Under the pieces are notes generated by a model. It worked only from the letters and a program-made list of their open reading frames with translations, was not told the origin of the DNA and searched no databases. Position numbers and translations under genes: made by a program. Shown in pieces: positions 1 through 12,040 of a DNA stretch of 64,000 nucleotides (position 1 is its first letter; each line of letters opens with the position of its first letter). The stretch comes from Colius striatus (Eukaryota; Chordata; Aves; Coliiformes; Coliidae). The DNA lies in the NCBI RefSeq assembly GCF_028858725.1, contig NC_084761.1, forward strand, positions 19,994,501 through 20,058,500, read 5' to 3'.

Positions 1-391
1 GTACTTGGTTTGAATTTGTTTGCATTAGTAAAGCTTTCATATACAATGATTGAACTTCCAGGAGTGAAAAGGTGCTTTAGCTGTATAAGGATTTAAACAT
101 TTTTGTCCCTCCTCTGTGCTATTCAAGACCAGATTAGTTTTGCTGTTTCTCTAAATCTGCTTGTGGGAACTTAATTTTTCTCTCTGAGACCGACACAGAG
201 TATTTTAATGATAGTTTTGCCTGCCTAATAAATGCAGGATTTAAACTATGGTGCTACCTTGTGATTCAAGAACTGACTACCTCGTGTCAGCCTGTACCTA
301 TTGTATTTGTCATGAAACGCAAAAGCCCTTGCAGTGGCAGCAGCAACAGAGGGGATGTGAAGACGAGGGAGGGTCTTGCAGAGCTACTTAC

Positions 392-527
392 ATGACTTCA
401 ACATTCTTGCAGTGGGGGCCACTCTGTGTCAGCTTGACATCTTGAATGGATTTAGGAGGGATGAACTTTGAATGAGTGGCTACACACTGGCACCGGAGCT
501 CAGTTGCCATCCTTGCCAGGGTCATAC
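392..527 (-). CDS. IL8L2: Exon 2 (ELR-CXC core) of the CXCLi2-type gene
   Basis: 136 nt between acceptor TGTGTGCAG and donor GTAAGT. It translates through [15 protein letters not shown] and ends in GPHCKNVEV with two bases of the next codon. The ELR triplet directly before CQC predicts neutrophil-type (heterophil) attraction. From 391 to the left edge lies intron 2; I found no exon 3 sequence there. Confidence 0.94.
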
Positions 528-1324
528 CTGCACACACAAAAGGAAGATAGTGGTTTGAGATGCGGTTTTACCATCACTATATTGGACGTGATTTCTCTAT
601 TTTAACAACATTATCAAGTAAAATACTGCATTTGTCCAAGCTGCCTAATTCCTCATGGTGCACAGATCAGTTGCCTGTTTGTTTCAGAGAAGCTGATACC
701 CAAGTACATCTAAAACTAAACATATTTTTAAACTAAACCCACATATTTTATGGTTACTTGTACTGGCCACGTTGTTTAGTTAGTCACGTTTTAATACGTG
801 GATCTACAAATGGGCAGCTATACAGAAAGTTCAGCTCTAGATTTCTTTGTTAATTTGAAGCTTATCTATGCTTTTATGTTCATATTGTTCATTCTCCGTT
901 CCCAGCTGTATATTACTTGTTTGAGGCAGTATGATCATTAAGTAAAACATATGAGATTGTAAACTATGTGAGAAGGGAGAGAAACATTCAAACACTTAAG
1001 AAGAAGATCCTGTCTCTAGCTGCATATGCTTCAGTGAACCGTAGAAACAAAGCAAATTTAAGTTATATCCTTAAACTTTTTCCCACAAGATGTCAGTAAC
1101 TCTTCAGTACAAGAGCTATGCGGTAGCTTTCTGACTGAGAAGTTGCTGAAATCTCTCAAAGGAAATTAATTTGCTGAAACAGATATAAAGCTATCTCTCT
1201 GCAAAGACCAGTATCTTAGTTGATGCCTAGACAATACTACAGCCACAGGAGGGATTTACTGACCTTGAGACATAGCTGCTGAAATCAGGAAGAGAGCCAG
1301 GACAGCCACCAATTTGCCGTTCAT
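392..1324 (-). CDS. IL8L2: CXCL8-like ELR+ CXC chemokine (9E3/CXCLi2 type), 5' part: exons 1-2 only
   Basis: Secreted chemoattractant of the CXCL8 family, expected to act on heterophils and monocytes through CXCR1/2-type receptors. Only exon 1 (1264-1324) and exon 2 (392-527) are in the window; exons 3-4 lie off the left edge. Exon 1 encodes a hydrophobic signal peptide starting [17 protein letters not shown]. Exon 2 carries ELRCQC, then [16 protein letters not shown] and SGPHCKNVE, so three of the four conserved cysteines are present. Phases (1, then 2) and the 136-nt exon 2 equal those of the complete paralogue at 16912-18737. The start codon is the only ATG leading directly into a signal peptide, about 110 nt below a TATA box. 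The MNGKL start and SIQDVKL segment resemble, from memory, chicken 9E3/EMF1 (CXCLi2). The family is certain; the orthologue name is probable. Confidence 0.93.
1264..1324 (-). CDS. IL8L2: Exon 1 (signal peptide) of the CXCLi2-type gene
   Basis: Coding part of 61 nt, from the ATG (complement of 1322-1324) to donor AAG|GTCAGT. It ends in phase 1, so the split codon becomes GGT with exon 2, at the signal-peptide/mature-chain border. The residues are a short polar start, a leucine/alanine-rich core and AMSQ. This is one codon shorter than exon 1 of the two neighbouring paralogues (64 nt). Confidence 0.93.
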
Positions 1325-1434
1325 GATTAGATGGGAGTTTTTTGCTGGCTTGTTTAGCTCTGTCTGGTTCTGTGGAGCAGTGGCTTCTCTTGTCCCAGAG
1401 GATGTCTGATACCTGATCTGGGCAATCCATCTTG

Positions 1435-1442
1435 CTTATATA
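1435..1442 (-). promoter_or_regulatory. TATA box of the CXCLi2-type gene
   Basis: TATATAAG on the minus strand, about 110 nt upstream of the start codon at 1324. The same octamer stands before the gene at 16912-18737. Confidence 0.8.
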
Positions 1443-1490
1443 CAGTTTAGTGCCCGGTGGGTGCTCTACTAGCCTGTAGATTGCGTTAGA

Positions 1491-1500
1491 GGAATTTCCC
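1491..1500 (-). promoter_or_regulatory. NF-kappa-B site
   Basis: GGGAAATTCC on the minus strand, a full match to GGGRNNYYCC, about 50 nt upstream of the TATA box. Mammalian CXCL8 promoters have a kappa-B site in the same relation to the TATA box. Confidence 0.75.
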
Positions 1501-1514
1501 AGATGCAGTAAAAA

Positions 1515-1521
1515 TGAGTCA
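1515..1521 (-). promoter_or_regulatory. AP-1 site
   Basis: Perfect TGACTCA (TGAGTCA on plus), 14 nt beyond the kappa-B site. The AP-1 / kappa-B / TATA order is that of inducible CXCL8 promoters. Confidence 0.72.
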
Positions 1522-1524
1522 CAT

Positions 1525-4382
1525 GACAGTTGTGAAACTCTTGGCTACACGACGAGGAATTATTCTGTTGAGAATTACATACTGTATTAATTTATTCAAA
1601 TATGTAAATAATAGCCATGCATACCAATTTCTTTTGTAGACTTTTGGAAGTTTCATGCTTTTTGTAATGCCTACCCTTATTTAGTAATATAACTTTATGA
1701 AGGTTTCAGTTCTGGTTGTAACTTTTTATTATTTTCTTCATGGTAATGGTAATGACCATTCTTGGTAGGGATGCCACACATACTTAAATCTTTATCTCTG
1801 TTTATGACAATAGATTCTACTTACCTAATTTTAAGCCACTGAATTAGAAATCGTGCAGTACTGGAATCACCAGCAATCACCAAAAATCACTGGGGCTAGG
1901 ATTTTAACTCAGCATTATTTTAATGTTAATGGTTTTAATGTTTGTTTTGTTTTGTTCTGTTTTTCTGTTCAAGTGGCATCTTGGAAAGTAAATTAATCTC
2001 TAATGCTATGTGTTCAGTAAAGGGAAGCAGATATTAAATTCTGTGACTTTGAAAATTCTGCCTGCATTTTTCATGTTACACATGTTAATGAATTATAAAC
2101 AGAGGAAGCTTCGTATGCAAACTAAATAGCCTGACCTGCTGAACACAACTGCTTTTGTTTCCTTCTGGATATTTTTATTAAGTCTTTTCTGTAATCTTTT
2201 TCAATTACTGTAACCCTAGGTCATAGCAAAGGGGAATAACGTTAACTATTATGGCACTGCTGTAAACATTTCTGTTAAAGAACCTTGTTGCATGAGTTCT
2301 GTTTATTTGCTGTGGCTGATAGAGATGTCACCTTGTAAGGGAAACAATTTTAAGGGAAGACTTGGGCTCACATGCTGCTCTGATGCTTACATGGAGATTG
2401 TTTTTTAATCTATGTGTACTGCATGTGATCAGGAGAAGGCATTCTGTTTTGATGCTGTAAAAACTTTGTCCTTTTGACCATGATGAAATGTGCTGCTCGT
2501 CATCTCCAATCTCAAAGCTTCATGTTTCTGTGATCAATTAATTTATAGAGGTACTTCTTCCCAACTCTGAAGAGTTCATAAAAATTCAATTAGCATGTAA
2601 AACACTTTATTTATAGTAATAATTTAATAGTTTGTCCATAATATATTATGATTTATTGTGTACCATTCGTCTTTGATTTACTTGATAAAAGGAACTTTGC
2701 AATGAAAATTAATGTTTGCCATCACTATGTCAGCTGGCCCCCCAAAAATATATCACCAAGTTTGTCTCTCACCTCTTACTGAATACTGAGTCAACAAAAG
2801 ATAGCAATTCTGACTACTAATGGTGCTTCTCCTTAGCTGTACATCTTAGAGAGCTTTACTGAAAAATACATTTAGTTCTCAAAGGTGTGAAAAAGATGAG
2901 GATTTTACCAGGTACTGATGGTTATGTTTCATTGTATATGTTATGTTAAATTAACAGTGGTTTCACTGGTGTCAGATTGTAGATGTTGGAGTTTTAACAA
3001 GTTAACTCGGAACAAGGTTTTGCTGATTCTTTTCGAGTTCTCTTTCTTTCTGTGTCTCTACATATGTATGCACACATAGAGTAACTAAAATTTGATCAGG
3101 GATCCCACTTTTGTCAGTTACTATTTGCAGCTTTATTGCTTAATTGTGGTGTGCTCTGTAATGTCATTAATGTCCGAGGCCAAAAAAGAAAATTCCCCCT
3201 CAAATCCCCAAGTCAAACGAGTGACTGCATGTCCTCCTTATCACTAGACTCAGCCATTTCCTGAGTGTGGCAGTAACAGATCTGCAGAAATTCCCAGGTC
3301 AAAAGTGAACCCAGGAGCCTGCTCCACCTATGTGATTAACCCTGCCCCTGAGCTAAGAGTAACTGTCTGTCTAAAAGAGCAGCTTGTTTGTAATGGAATA
3401 AAAATACACAATGTTTTTTGAGAGCTAAAATGTTTCCTTTACGTCCACTTTTTCTTTGATGTGACACAGTTTCATCGGGACTATGTGAAAGGGATGATAG
3501 ATGATAGAGACGATAGTGACATAAAAAGGTTGAGACGTGAGATCAAGCCCAAAGGCCAGGCACTCCTAGCCTGTGTTCCTGGGAGTGCCATGCATTGCCC
3601 AAGTTCTCCCTTACATTCCCTTCAACACTTTGCTAGGGATCTCATCCCAGCCCCTGCCTAAGGGAACTCCAGATCCATTATCTGATTTTGGCAGTGTGTG
3701 TTTTCCTGCCAGCCATCAGAGATGACTTGTGCAAATGGAATTGCTGTTCCTTTTGAGGGATAACGTCATAAAGTGAGCTGATACCGCCGCGAGCAGAGAC
3801 CTTCCATGCTTAACCCTGTCCAAAGCATGCTTGTAACGAACAATTCAACGGTTACACAATAGTCGGATTACTGAAGGACTGATGAAAAGGGAAGCAAATA
3901 CCTCACTTTGCCTTGCAGGGTATAAGATGTGTTCTCCGTGCTGTGGGATGGAAACTAGTGGTTTTTCTTTCTTGTGACTCATTGCTTTCTCTAATGAGCT
4001 CAAAAGTAAAAAGAGAGCCTTTTGGGGTCTTGACTGGGATTGTTGGAGTCTTGGCATGTAGCAAAGGACACTCAAACACAAGGGACACAGTGAGGGGGAT
4101 TCAGGCATGCACGGGTGACCAAGACCATCATGAGGGATGGTGAAGGGCTAGGCATAAGTCTCTTCCTGTTTTGAGTCACCTCAGTTCCAGAGGAATGCCA
4201 CAGCCTCTGGACTGATAAAGTTACTCTAAGAAAATGAAAAATTGGTTGTGTTTTAGACAAATTCAAACCTTTCACTTGAGAAGTTGTGCAGACAAGACCA
4301 CAGAGGTGAAGTAGACAAAGCTTTCACTGGAGCGAGGGTTTGACCACTGCAAGGTGAACTCTGTCAATTCCCTTCTCTTTTG
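1525..4382. other. Intergenic, nothing recognised
   Basis: AT-rich spacer between the CXCLi2-type promoter and a CR1 copy. I see no splice-bounded coding exon, RNA gene or recognisable repeat. Reading frames here are short and not protein-like. Confidence 0.5.
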
Positions 4383-5254
4383 CATTATCAGCAATCTGGA
4401 TGAGGGGACAGTGTGTACTCTCAGTAAGTTCGCTGATGACACCAAACTGAGAGGACTGGCTGATTCACCGGAAGGCTGTGCTGCCATTCAGTGGGAACTT
4501 GACAGGCTTGAGAGTTGGGCAGAGAAGAACCTCATGAGGTTCAACAAGGACAAGTGCAGAGTCCTGCATCTGGGAAAGAACAAACCCATGCACCAGTACA
4601 GGCTAGGGGTCGAACTGCTGGAGAGCAGCAATCTACCCTCGTGGCCAAGAAGGCCAGTGGCATCCTGGGATGCATCAAGAAGAGTGTGGCCAGCAAGTCA
4701 AGGGAGATTCTTCTCCCCCTCTACTCTGCCCTGGTGAGGCCTCATCTGGAGTTCTGTGTCCAGTTCTGGGCTCCTCAGCTCAAGAGGGACAGAGAACTGC
4801 TGGAGAGAGTCCAGTGCAGGGCCACCAAGATGATCAGGGGACTAGAGCATCTTCCTTATGAGGAAAGGCTGCAGGAACTGGGGCTGTTTAGTCTGGAGAA
4901 GAGGAGACTGAGGGGTGATCTTTTTAACATTTACAAATATCTAAAGGGTGGTTGTCAGGAGGTTGGGACATCCCTTTTCTCTATGGTAGCTAGCAACAGG
5001 ACAAGGGGTAATGGGATGAAGCTGGAACACTAAAAGTTCCACTTAAACAGAAGAAAAAACTATTTCAGTGTTCAGGTGAGGGAGCCCTGGCACAGGCTGC
5101 CCAGGGGGGTTGTGGAGTCTCCTTCCTTGGAGGTCTTCAAGACCCACCTGGACATGTTCCTATGTGACCTGATCTAGGTGACCCTGCTTCTGCAGCGGGG
5201 TTGGACTAGATGATCTCTAAAGGTCCCTTCCAACCCTACTATTCTATGATTCTA
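4383..5254 (+). mobile_element. CR1 LINE, 5'-truncated, with an internal 55-bp deletion
   Basis: Starts inside the reverse transcriptase, just before [11 protein letters not shown] (the box with the catalytic DD pair), and continues through the CR1 C-terminal region and 3' UTR to the tail CTATTCTATGATTCTA. Compared with the copies at 8335 and 24765 it lacks about 55 bases after ELLESS (near 4629), which shifts the frame, so the protein is read from two frames. It is non-functional. Confidence 0.95.
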
Positions 5255-8137
5255 CTAGCTACTCGTGTTCCCTAGAGAAAAATCCTGTTCTGTCTTCTGA
5301 AACCACCTCCTTTTCCCCACAAAGGGTTTGGCATTCACCTGCCATTCCACTTGACCTGTGGAGAGCAGCAGGAGCAAATACTGGGAAACAATTGCTTCTA
5401 CTGTTCAGAAACTGGGCACAATGTTATGCAAACACTTGCGGAAGTTTATAGTGAGGCAAAAAGTCTCCTAAACAAGGGTTTGACTTGGTATATGAGGAAG
5501 TGACAGCAAAGAAAGAAGAACAGCTTAGTTCAGCTTGTGATTTTTTTTTTTAACCTAAGTATCTAAACATCCTTAGTCAGATCACAGCAAATGCTGGACT
5601 TTGCCGATTCCCTCTTGAATCACAAAATAGCAGCACAGCTTTTTAGGCGATGTACCTTTTAATTGATATATTTATCAATGCAATAGTATAAGTATATATT
5701 TATGTAACTGCATATTAATTTATGATAGATGTTTCAGCTCTGCTTGGAAACAGTCAATTCTGTATTGTAGCTTTCAGCTGAAAAATTGTTGTGGGTTAAA
5801 TGAAATGTTTCATTGGATCCAATTCAGTATGAGAAGTCATTGTTAATATAAGCTATCTAGTGATATTTTTAAATGAATTCATTAATATTCATTATGATAT
5901 TATCAGAAAATATTACCAAATATTAACAGTTCTTTATTTTAAAAATACATTTTATCTACTTGTTATTAACAGAGGAGGTCCAACCGGAGAATCGTTTGGG
6001 AGCAGCAGCTGGGGTTTTAACTGCTCTGTGAAGGCTGTGTTTGTGCTTTAGTTGCATTTCCCCTTTGAGTTTGGCAGGAAGCATTTTCTTACTGTGCAAA
6101 TAAGATACAGATGTGGTGGAAGGAAACACGTAAGTTTTAAGAAGTTTGTGCAAGGAACTTTTGATTAAATTAGAAGTGGTCAGTGGACATAACATACATC
6201 ATGCGTCCATCTCTGACTCTTAAAATGTCACTTGCTGTCATCTTACTGTCTGCTTAAACTGCAGCCAGTGCAGTGGCAGATGTTAGCCTGAACACATCCT
6301 GGCAGTGCAGTGGCAGCAGCATAGCTATAGAGACGGAGAGTTTCTCTGTAGCACTCGGGTGAACATAGGCAGATAGTCTGCCTGTGAGAGAAGTGCAAAA
6401 ATGTAGACATCTGAATCTTGAATAAAAATATACCATTTACTATTATAAATGAGATCTGTTTTGCATAAAAACTGTTATAGGTAAACTTGCTGATCCATTG
6501 AATCTCAAGCTGCTGGACAGGCCAGATCTTGTATACCAAAACCTGGGGGGACAACAGTGGTAAGGCATAATTGATGTATTTAGTCCACTTAAAAATTTGG
6601 ACTTGCTGTTGGAATGAGCGTCAGTCCCTGTCAAGAACAAGACTGTCCTGTGGGTTTCCTACATGTCTGTTTGCGATTGGACTTTCTGTCCAGCCTGTGG
6701 GTATCCCCTAAACTCCTTTCTTCTGTGACTCAGATCAAACTCCACAGGGCAGTCATGATATTTTGCCTGCAGTCTTCCATTGCTCTGATCACATATCTCT
6801 GGTCTGGTGATCACTTCTAGAATCTGCACTTGCCCATTTTCCATCCTCAGACACTAAATTTATATTGCTAGGTATAAATACTGTGCAGCAAATCATTAAG
6901 AGAAAACATCTTTAACACTGTTTTTTACCATAGAAATAAATTATAAATAAATCCAATAGGAGTTGACACATTAAACCAGTGTTTAGTCTTATAAGCAGTA
7001 TCCTGGACCCTTGGGCAGTAACACATAACAATCAAGTAAGTCACAAAATCCTTCAGCACAGCAAAAAATGTGTAGTATCAGGTAGAACCAAAGTGAGAGA
7101 AAAAAAAATGCGGGGCATATCAAAACAAAGAATGTGTCCTTTTTCTTCAGAAATACAATTTCTAAACTTCTAGGTATATATGTGTCTCTCTGCCTTTCTT
7201 ATCTATAAGTGGAAACTGCAGTACAATAAATAACACCTCAGAAACAGCACAGGCAATTTAGTATCTCTAATTTTAGCTGCTTCCTTCTGAAAGCCATTCA
7301 CTCATAGTCATTAGGCTATGCTGAGGCTGATAGTGACTTGGCACTGTTGATGAGACATAGTAAAGCACCTGGCAGGAGGCAGCTGAGATGTCAGTCCATG
7401 CTTACTTGCAGCTGCACTGCAGGTACACTCAGTCAAATGCTGTTTGATAAAGTCAGAGATGAACATTCTTAATTTCCCTCAGTTAGTCACATTTTAATTA
7501 GCATTCCCCATTTTAGTGAGCAGCACATCTCATAGATAATTCTAAAGATATGCCACCAAAAAGATTGTTTTCTGGGTACTCACAGAAAATGAAGTCATCT
7601 TTGCTCTTTGTAGAACACATTGCTACAGCTGTCAGCAACAGCTGATAGAGGATCCCTGACACTTTCTCAAAGGTGATTCCTTCATGGAGAAATGGGTGTG
7701 AATTCACTTCTCTCATTGGCACCCAGAGGTATCTTACTTTTGAATTAAAGATCTGTTTTGCTTCTTCCCTACTTCTATGGAACATTTGTTCATCTTTGTT
7801 GCATTACCATAAATCTTTCCCAGCTCTAGTCTGTTTACTTGAAGATGAGACCCAGGGGCTGCACAGTGCTCTCTGCATGTGGATGAATCATGAAGTTACA
7901 ATTTGGCATAACACATTTTAGTAGTTAATTCTTATTCGTACCCTGGTAACTCCTAACATTTTATTTGGATGGGTTGGATTTCTGGGTTTTTTTTGTTTGA
8001 TTCTGAAGGTTTTTTTACACTGATCTGGTACTTCTAACATACAGTTTAGCATAATGCTATGATCTCTCCTATGTGCTAATGGCCAGCCTAGATTGCTTCA
8101 TTTCTTTATGCGAGCTTTGTAGTTTTTTCCTCCTATG
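5255..8137. other. Intergenic, nothing recognised
   Basis: Spacer between CR1 copies. A very AT-rich stretch runs from about 5640 to 5960. A 90-codon minus frame (7513-7785) has some protein-like composition but no splice sites or family match that I can see. Confidence 0.45.
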
Positions 8138-8139
8138 TC

Positions 8140-8300
8140 AATCATTTTCACTACTTCCTACAGTGAACTTCATCTGGTAGTTTATTGTCCACTCGGTGAG
8201 TCTCCTAAGGTCCTTCTGCAGCTCTTCATAGTTGAGCCTACTTTTTAGTATCCTTCGTTTAGTATAATCAGAATACTTCAGCTCATAGCAAATGACCTCC
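8140..8300 (-). mobile_element. Ancient LINE (CR1/L3-type) reverse transcriptase fossil
   Basis: The minus strand reads YEELQKDLRRLTEWTINYQM followed by KF. This matches the segment after the FADD box of CR1-like LINEs (typically a dLxxLxxWxxxxxMkFN pattern). It differs strongly from the young CR1 copies in the window and lies opposite to the CR1 that follows, so it is an older insertion. Confidence 0.6.
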
Positions 8301-8334
8301 CCCAACCAGCTGTTGATATGCCAAACCAAACAGG

Positions 8335-10830
8335 ACCTCACACAAGCTGGTGTGACCATGACATGATAAGAGTTCAAGATCCTGTGTGGAAGAAGGAGGA
8401 CACCAAGCAGGATTGTGACCCTGGATTTCAGGTGAGCTGATTTTGGCCTCTTCAAAGACCTGCTCAGAGGAATCTCATAGGATAAGATCCTAGATGGTAG
8501 AAGTGCCCAAGAGAGCTGGTTATTCAAGGGCCACTTCCTCCAAGCTCAGGATTACTGTGTCCCCACATGTAGGAAAGCAGAAACCATGTAGGAGGCAGAA
8601 AGCCTCCATGGATGAACAAATATCTGCTGGGACAACTCAGGGAGAAAGCAGCCATCTATGAGAGGCAGAAACATGGCCTGATTTCTTGGGAAGAGTATAG
8701 GAACATTGCCAGAGCATGCAGGGTTACAACTAGGAAGGCTAAAGCCTTTTTAGAATTAAACCTGGCCAGAAAAGTAAAGGAAAATAAGAGAGGGTTTTTC
8801 AGGTACATTGGCAGCAAAAGGAAGATTAGGGGGAATGTGAGCCAGCTGCTGAACACAGAGGATGCCCTGGTGACAGAGGATGCAGAGAAAACAGAACTGC
8901 CAAATGCCTTCTATGCTTCAGTCTTTACGGCCAAGGCCAGCCCTCAGGAAACCCAGTCCAGCAAGGATAGTAGGTTGGTCTGGACAACAGAGGACTTGCC
9001 TGTGGTGGATGAAGAGGGGGTTGAAGACTTGTTGGGCAAGCTTAGCACTCATAAGTCAATCGTCCTGATGGGATGCATCTGAGAGTGCTCAGGAAACAAG
9101 TGGATGTGGTTGCTAGGCCACTGCCCATCATTTTTGAGCATTTCTGGAGGACTGGTGAAGTGCCTGAGGACTGGAGAAAGGCCAATGTCACTCCAGTCTT
9201 CCAAAAGGGCAAAAAGTTCCACTTAAATATAAGAAAAAACTATCTGACTGTGAGGGTGACAGAGCAGTGGCACAGGCTGCCCAGAGAGGTTGTGGAGTCT
9301 CCTTCCTTGGAGGTCTTCAAGACCTTCCTGGACATGTTCCTATGCGACCTGATCTAGGTGACCCTGCTTCTGCAGAGGAGTTGGACTAGATGATCTCTAA
9401 AGGTCCCTTCCAACCCCTACCATTCTATGATTCTATGAAGAACGACCTGGGAAATTACAGGCTGGTCAGCCTCACCATCATCCCTGGAAAGGTGATGAAA
9501 CAACTCATCCTGAATGTTGCTACTAAACATATGAAGGAAAAGATAGTTATCAAGGGAAGTCCACATGGATTCACCAAGGAGAGATCATATTTGACCAACT
9601 TGATAGCTTTCTATGAGAGCATAACCGGCTGGCTAGATGAGGGGAGAGCAGCGGATGTCATCTACCTTGACTTCAGCAAGGCTTTTGACACTGCCTCCCA
9701 TAACATCCTCATCAGAAAGCTCAGGCAGTGTGGCTTGGATGAGTGGATGGTGAGGTGTATCAAGAGCTGACTGAATGACAGAGCCCAGAGGGTGGTGATC
9801 AATGGAACTGAGTCAAGCTGGAGTCCTGTGGCCAGTGGAGTTCCACAGGAATTGGTTCTGGGGTCAGTCTTGTTCAACATCTTCATCAACGACCTGGATA
9901 AGGGGACAGAGTGTACCCTCAGCAAGTTCGCTGATGACACCAAACTGGGAGGACTGGCTGATTCCCCAGAAGGCTGTGCTGCCATTCAGTGAGATCTTGA
10001 CTGGCTTGAGAGTTAGGCAGAGAGGAACCTCATGAGGTTCAACAAGGACAAGTGCAGAGTCCTGCATCTGGGAAGGAACAACCCCATGCACCAGTACAGG
10101 CTGGGGGTTGAACTGCTGGAGAGCAGCTCTGCAGAGAGAGATCTGGGAGTCCTGATTGATAATAAACTAAATATGAGCCAGCAATGTGACATCTTGGCCA
10201 AGAAGGCCAATGGCATCCTGGGATGCATCAAGAAGAGTGTGGCCAGCAGGTCAAGGGAGGTTGTTGTCCCCCTCTACTCTGCCCTGGTGAGGCCTCATCT
10301 GGAGTCTTGTGTCCAGTTCTGGGCTCCTCATCTCAAGAGGGACAGGGAAGTGCTGGAGAGAGTCCAGCACAGGGCCACCAAGATGATCAGGGGACTGGAG
10401 CATCTTCCTTATGAGGAAAGGCTGCAGGAACTGGGGCTGTTTAGTCTGGATATGAGGGGACTGCAGAGTATTTACAAATCTTAACAAATATTAATATTTA
10501 GAAATATCTATATGGTGGATGTCAGGAGGTTGGGGTTTCTCTTTTTTCTGTTGTATCTAGTGACAGGACAAGGGGTAATGGGATGAAGCTGGAACACAAA
10601 AAGTTCTATTTAAACATAAGGAAAAACTATTTCACTGTGAGGATGAGGGAGCCCTGGCACAGGCTGCCCAGGGAGGGTGTGGAGGCTCCTCTGAGGGTGT
10701 GAAATCTCTCTGGAGATTTCAAAAGCTGCCTGGAGGCATTCCTGTGTGACCTGATCTAGATGGACCTGCTTGACCAGGGGGCTTGGACTAGATGATCTCT
10801 AACCAACCCATACCATTCTATGATTCTATG
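8335..10830 (+). mobile_element. CR1 LINE, long 5'-truncated copy interrupted by a nested CR1
   Basis: Begins in the ORF2 segment between endonuclease and reverse transcriptase. The 8612-9082 frame includes ARACRVTTRKAKAFLELNLA and RYIGSKRKIRGNVSQLLN. The reverse transcriptase follows, with [19 protein letters not shown] and [19 protein letters not shown], then the 3' UTR and tail ending TTCTATGATTCTATG. The frame is broken by the insertion at 9211-9437 and by stops near 9768, 9990 and 10012. It shares with the 24765 copy an early stop after QSIYKS and an AT-rich insert near 10480. The left end is approximate. Confidence 0.93.
9211..9437 (+). mobile_element. Nested CR1 3' fragment inside another CR1
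   Basis: Upstream, the host reads VTPVFQKGK, the reverse transcriptase segment [16 protein letters not shown] seen intact at 24800. At about 9211 this breaks off into AAAAAGTTCCACTTAAATAT, the start of the CR1 3' module, which runs to its own tail CATTCTATGATTCTATG. Host sequence resumes at 9438 with AAGAACGACCTGGG. A short, 5'-truncated, same-strand insertion. Confidence 0.92.
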
Positions 10831-12033
10831 TGATACGTCTTTATTAAAAAAACCCTGACCTTTTATTCAGTCCTTTATTTCTTTGTATTCACCTGTTATG
10901 TATCCATTTCCAAGACTTTTTTTCTTAGTCCCATTGTTTCTAATGTTTGGTGAGGTTCCTGAAAATGATTTCAGAGACACAGTTTGACCTTAGTTCTATA
11001 GATCTTCCTTATCCATAGGCTTATTTTCACCTGTGGCAAGTGCATGAAAGAAGATTTCCTTCAAAGCTACACAGATTTTTCCTTATTATATTTTTATTCA
11101 TGTGCTTAACTAATTGTATCCTTTCTATTTCTACTGTAAGTAAGGCCATTTTGGGGTAACTAATTTATTCTTGTTTATCCTTGTCTTTACAGCACTGAAA
11201 CCCATTAATTAAGCTTGAACTCCTTGATCCATCACAGGTAGAGCTTTAGAGATAGACACAGCAAAGAAAATAAGTAGAAACTGCAACCTTCTCAGGGAAA
11301 AAAAGAAAAACAAATGTGCTAATGTAGCAGAAGGGGAGTCTGTTCCTTGACATTCTCATCAGCAAGTTTTTCCTCTTATTTCATGTCCTTGAAAAACTCC
11401 AAAGTCTCCTTTTCCTTGACTTTTCTTTGTTTGGTGACCCAATATTTTCTCTGGTCCTGTAATTAGATGAAGTATAAAATGAATTCAGAAATTTATTAGT
11501 GAAACAATTACCATTAATACAAGCTATGGGGGCGAGCAACAGATGCTCACAAGTTGATGATATATTTTTAATTGCATCAACCGGTTGACGTGCAAAGATT
11601 AAAAAATCCTGTGTTTACACAAGTGCTACTTCAATAGAAAGGACTTCCATCTGCCTGTGTCCAGATTATGCCAAGTAGAGTCCTGATTGTCCACATTTAC
11701 AGCAGTGAAAGCTAATAAGCTTAGAAATACCAGCTGTATTTGTGAATTATACAAGGAAAGAGGAAGTGGGTCTTGTAGAGCTTTATTTCTGTAAGTGTCA
11801 AGCATGTACCCAGATTATGCTGTCTCTCAGCTGATGTTTAGGTACATCATAACTGTGGTCTTGTGGGTGACTTAACACAAAAGGAAGATTTCAAAGCTAG
11901 AAAATGGTTTTAATCCTCAGACATTTAGAAATATAGATTTAGAGAAAACTGTTGGAAAGGATTATTAATGCCTGAAATGAAAATATGCCTTCCAAAAGTA
12001 GCTTTCAGCTGAAGATGTTCTAGTAAAGAAAAT
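10831..12033. other. Intergenic / 3' region of the middle chemokine gene
   Basis: On the minus strand this must hold the last coding exon and 3' UTR of the gene starting at 14143. Possible polyadenylation signals (AATAAA, minus) lie at 11164-11169 and 11093-11098. I see no AU-rich instability element like that of the 16912-18737 gene. Confidence 0.4.
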
Positions 12034-12040
12034 ACCTTAC

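Noticed and set aside
1-391. Exon 3 of the CXCLi2-type gene
   Set aside because: No sequence resembling the [11 protein letters not shown] exon found at 12041 and 17549 is present. The exon must lie left of the window.
248-445. Plus-strand 65-codon frame
   Set aside because: It overlaps exon 2 of the CXCLi2-type chemokine on the other strand. Splice sites and the ELR-CXC motif support the minus reading.
1227-1430. Minus-strand 67-codon frame
   Set aside because: It covers exon 1 of the chemokine in the wrong frame and runs across the donor site. The true frame starts at 1324.
9662-10487. Several minus-strand frames of 70-107 codons, repeated at 25033-25858 and 4272-4487
   Set aside because: They recur with near-identical residues in every CR1 copy and are antisense shadows of the CR1 reverse transcriptase.
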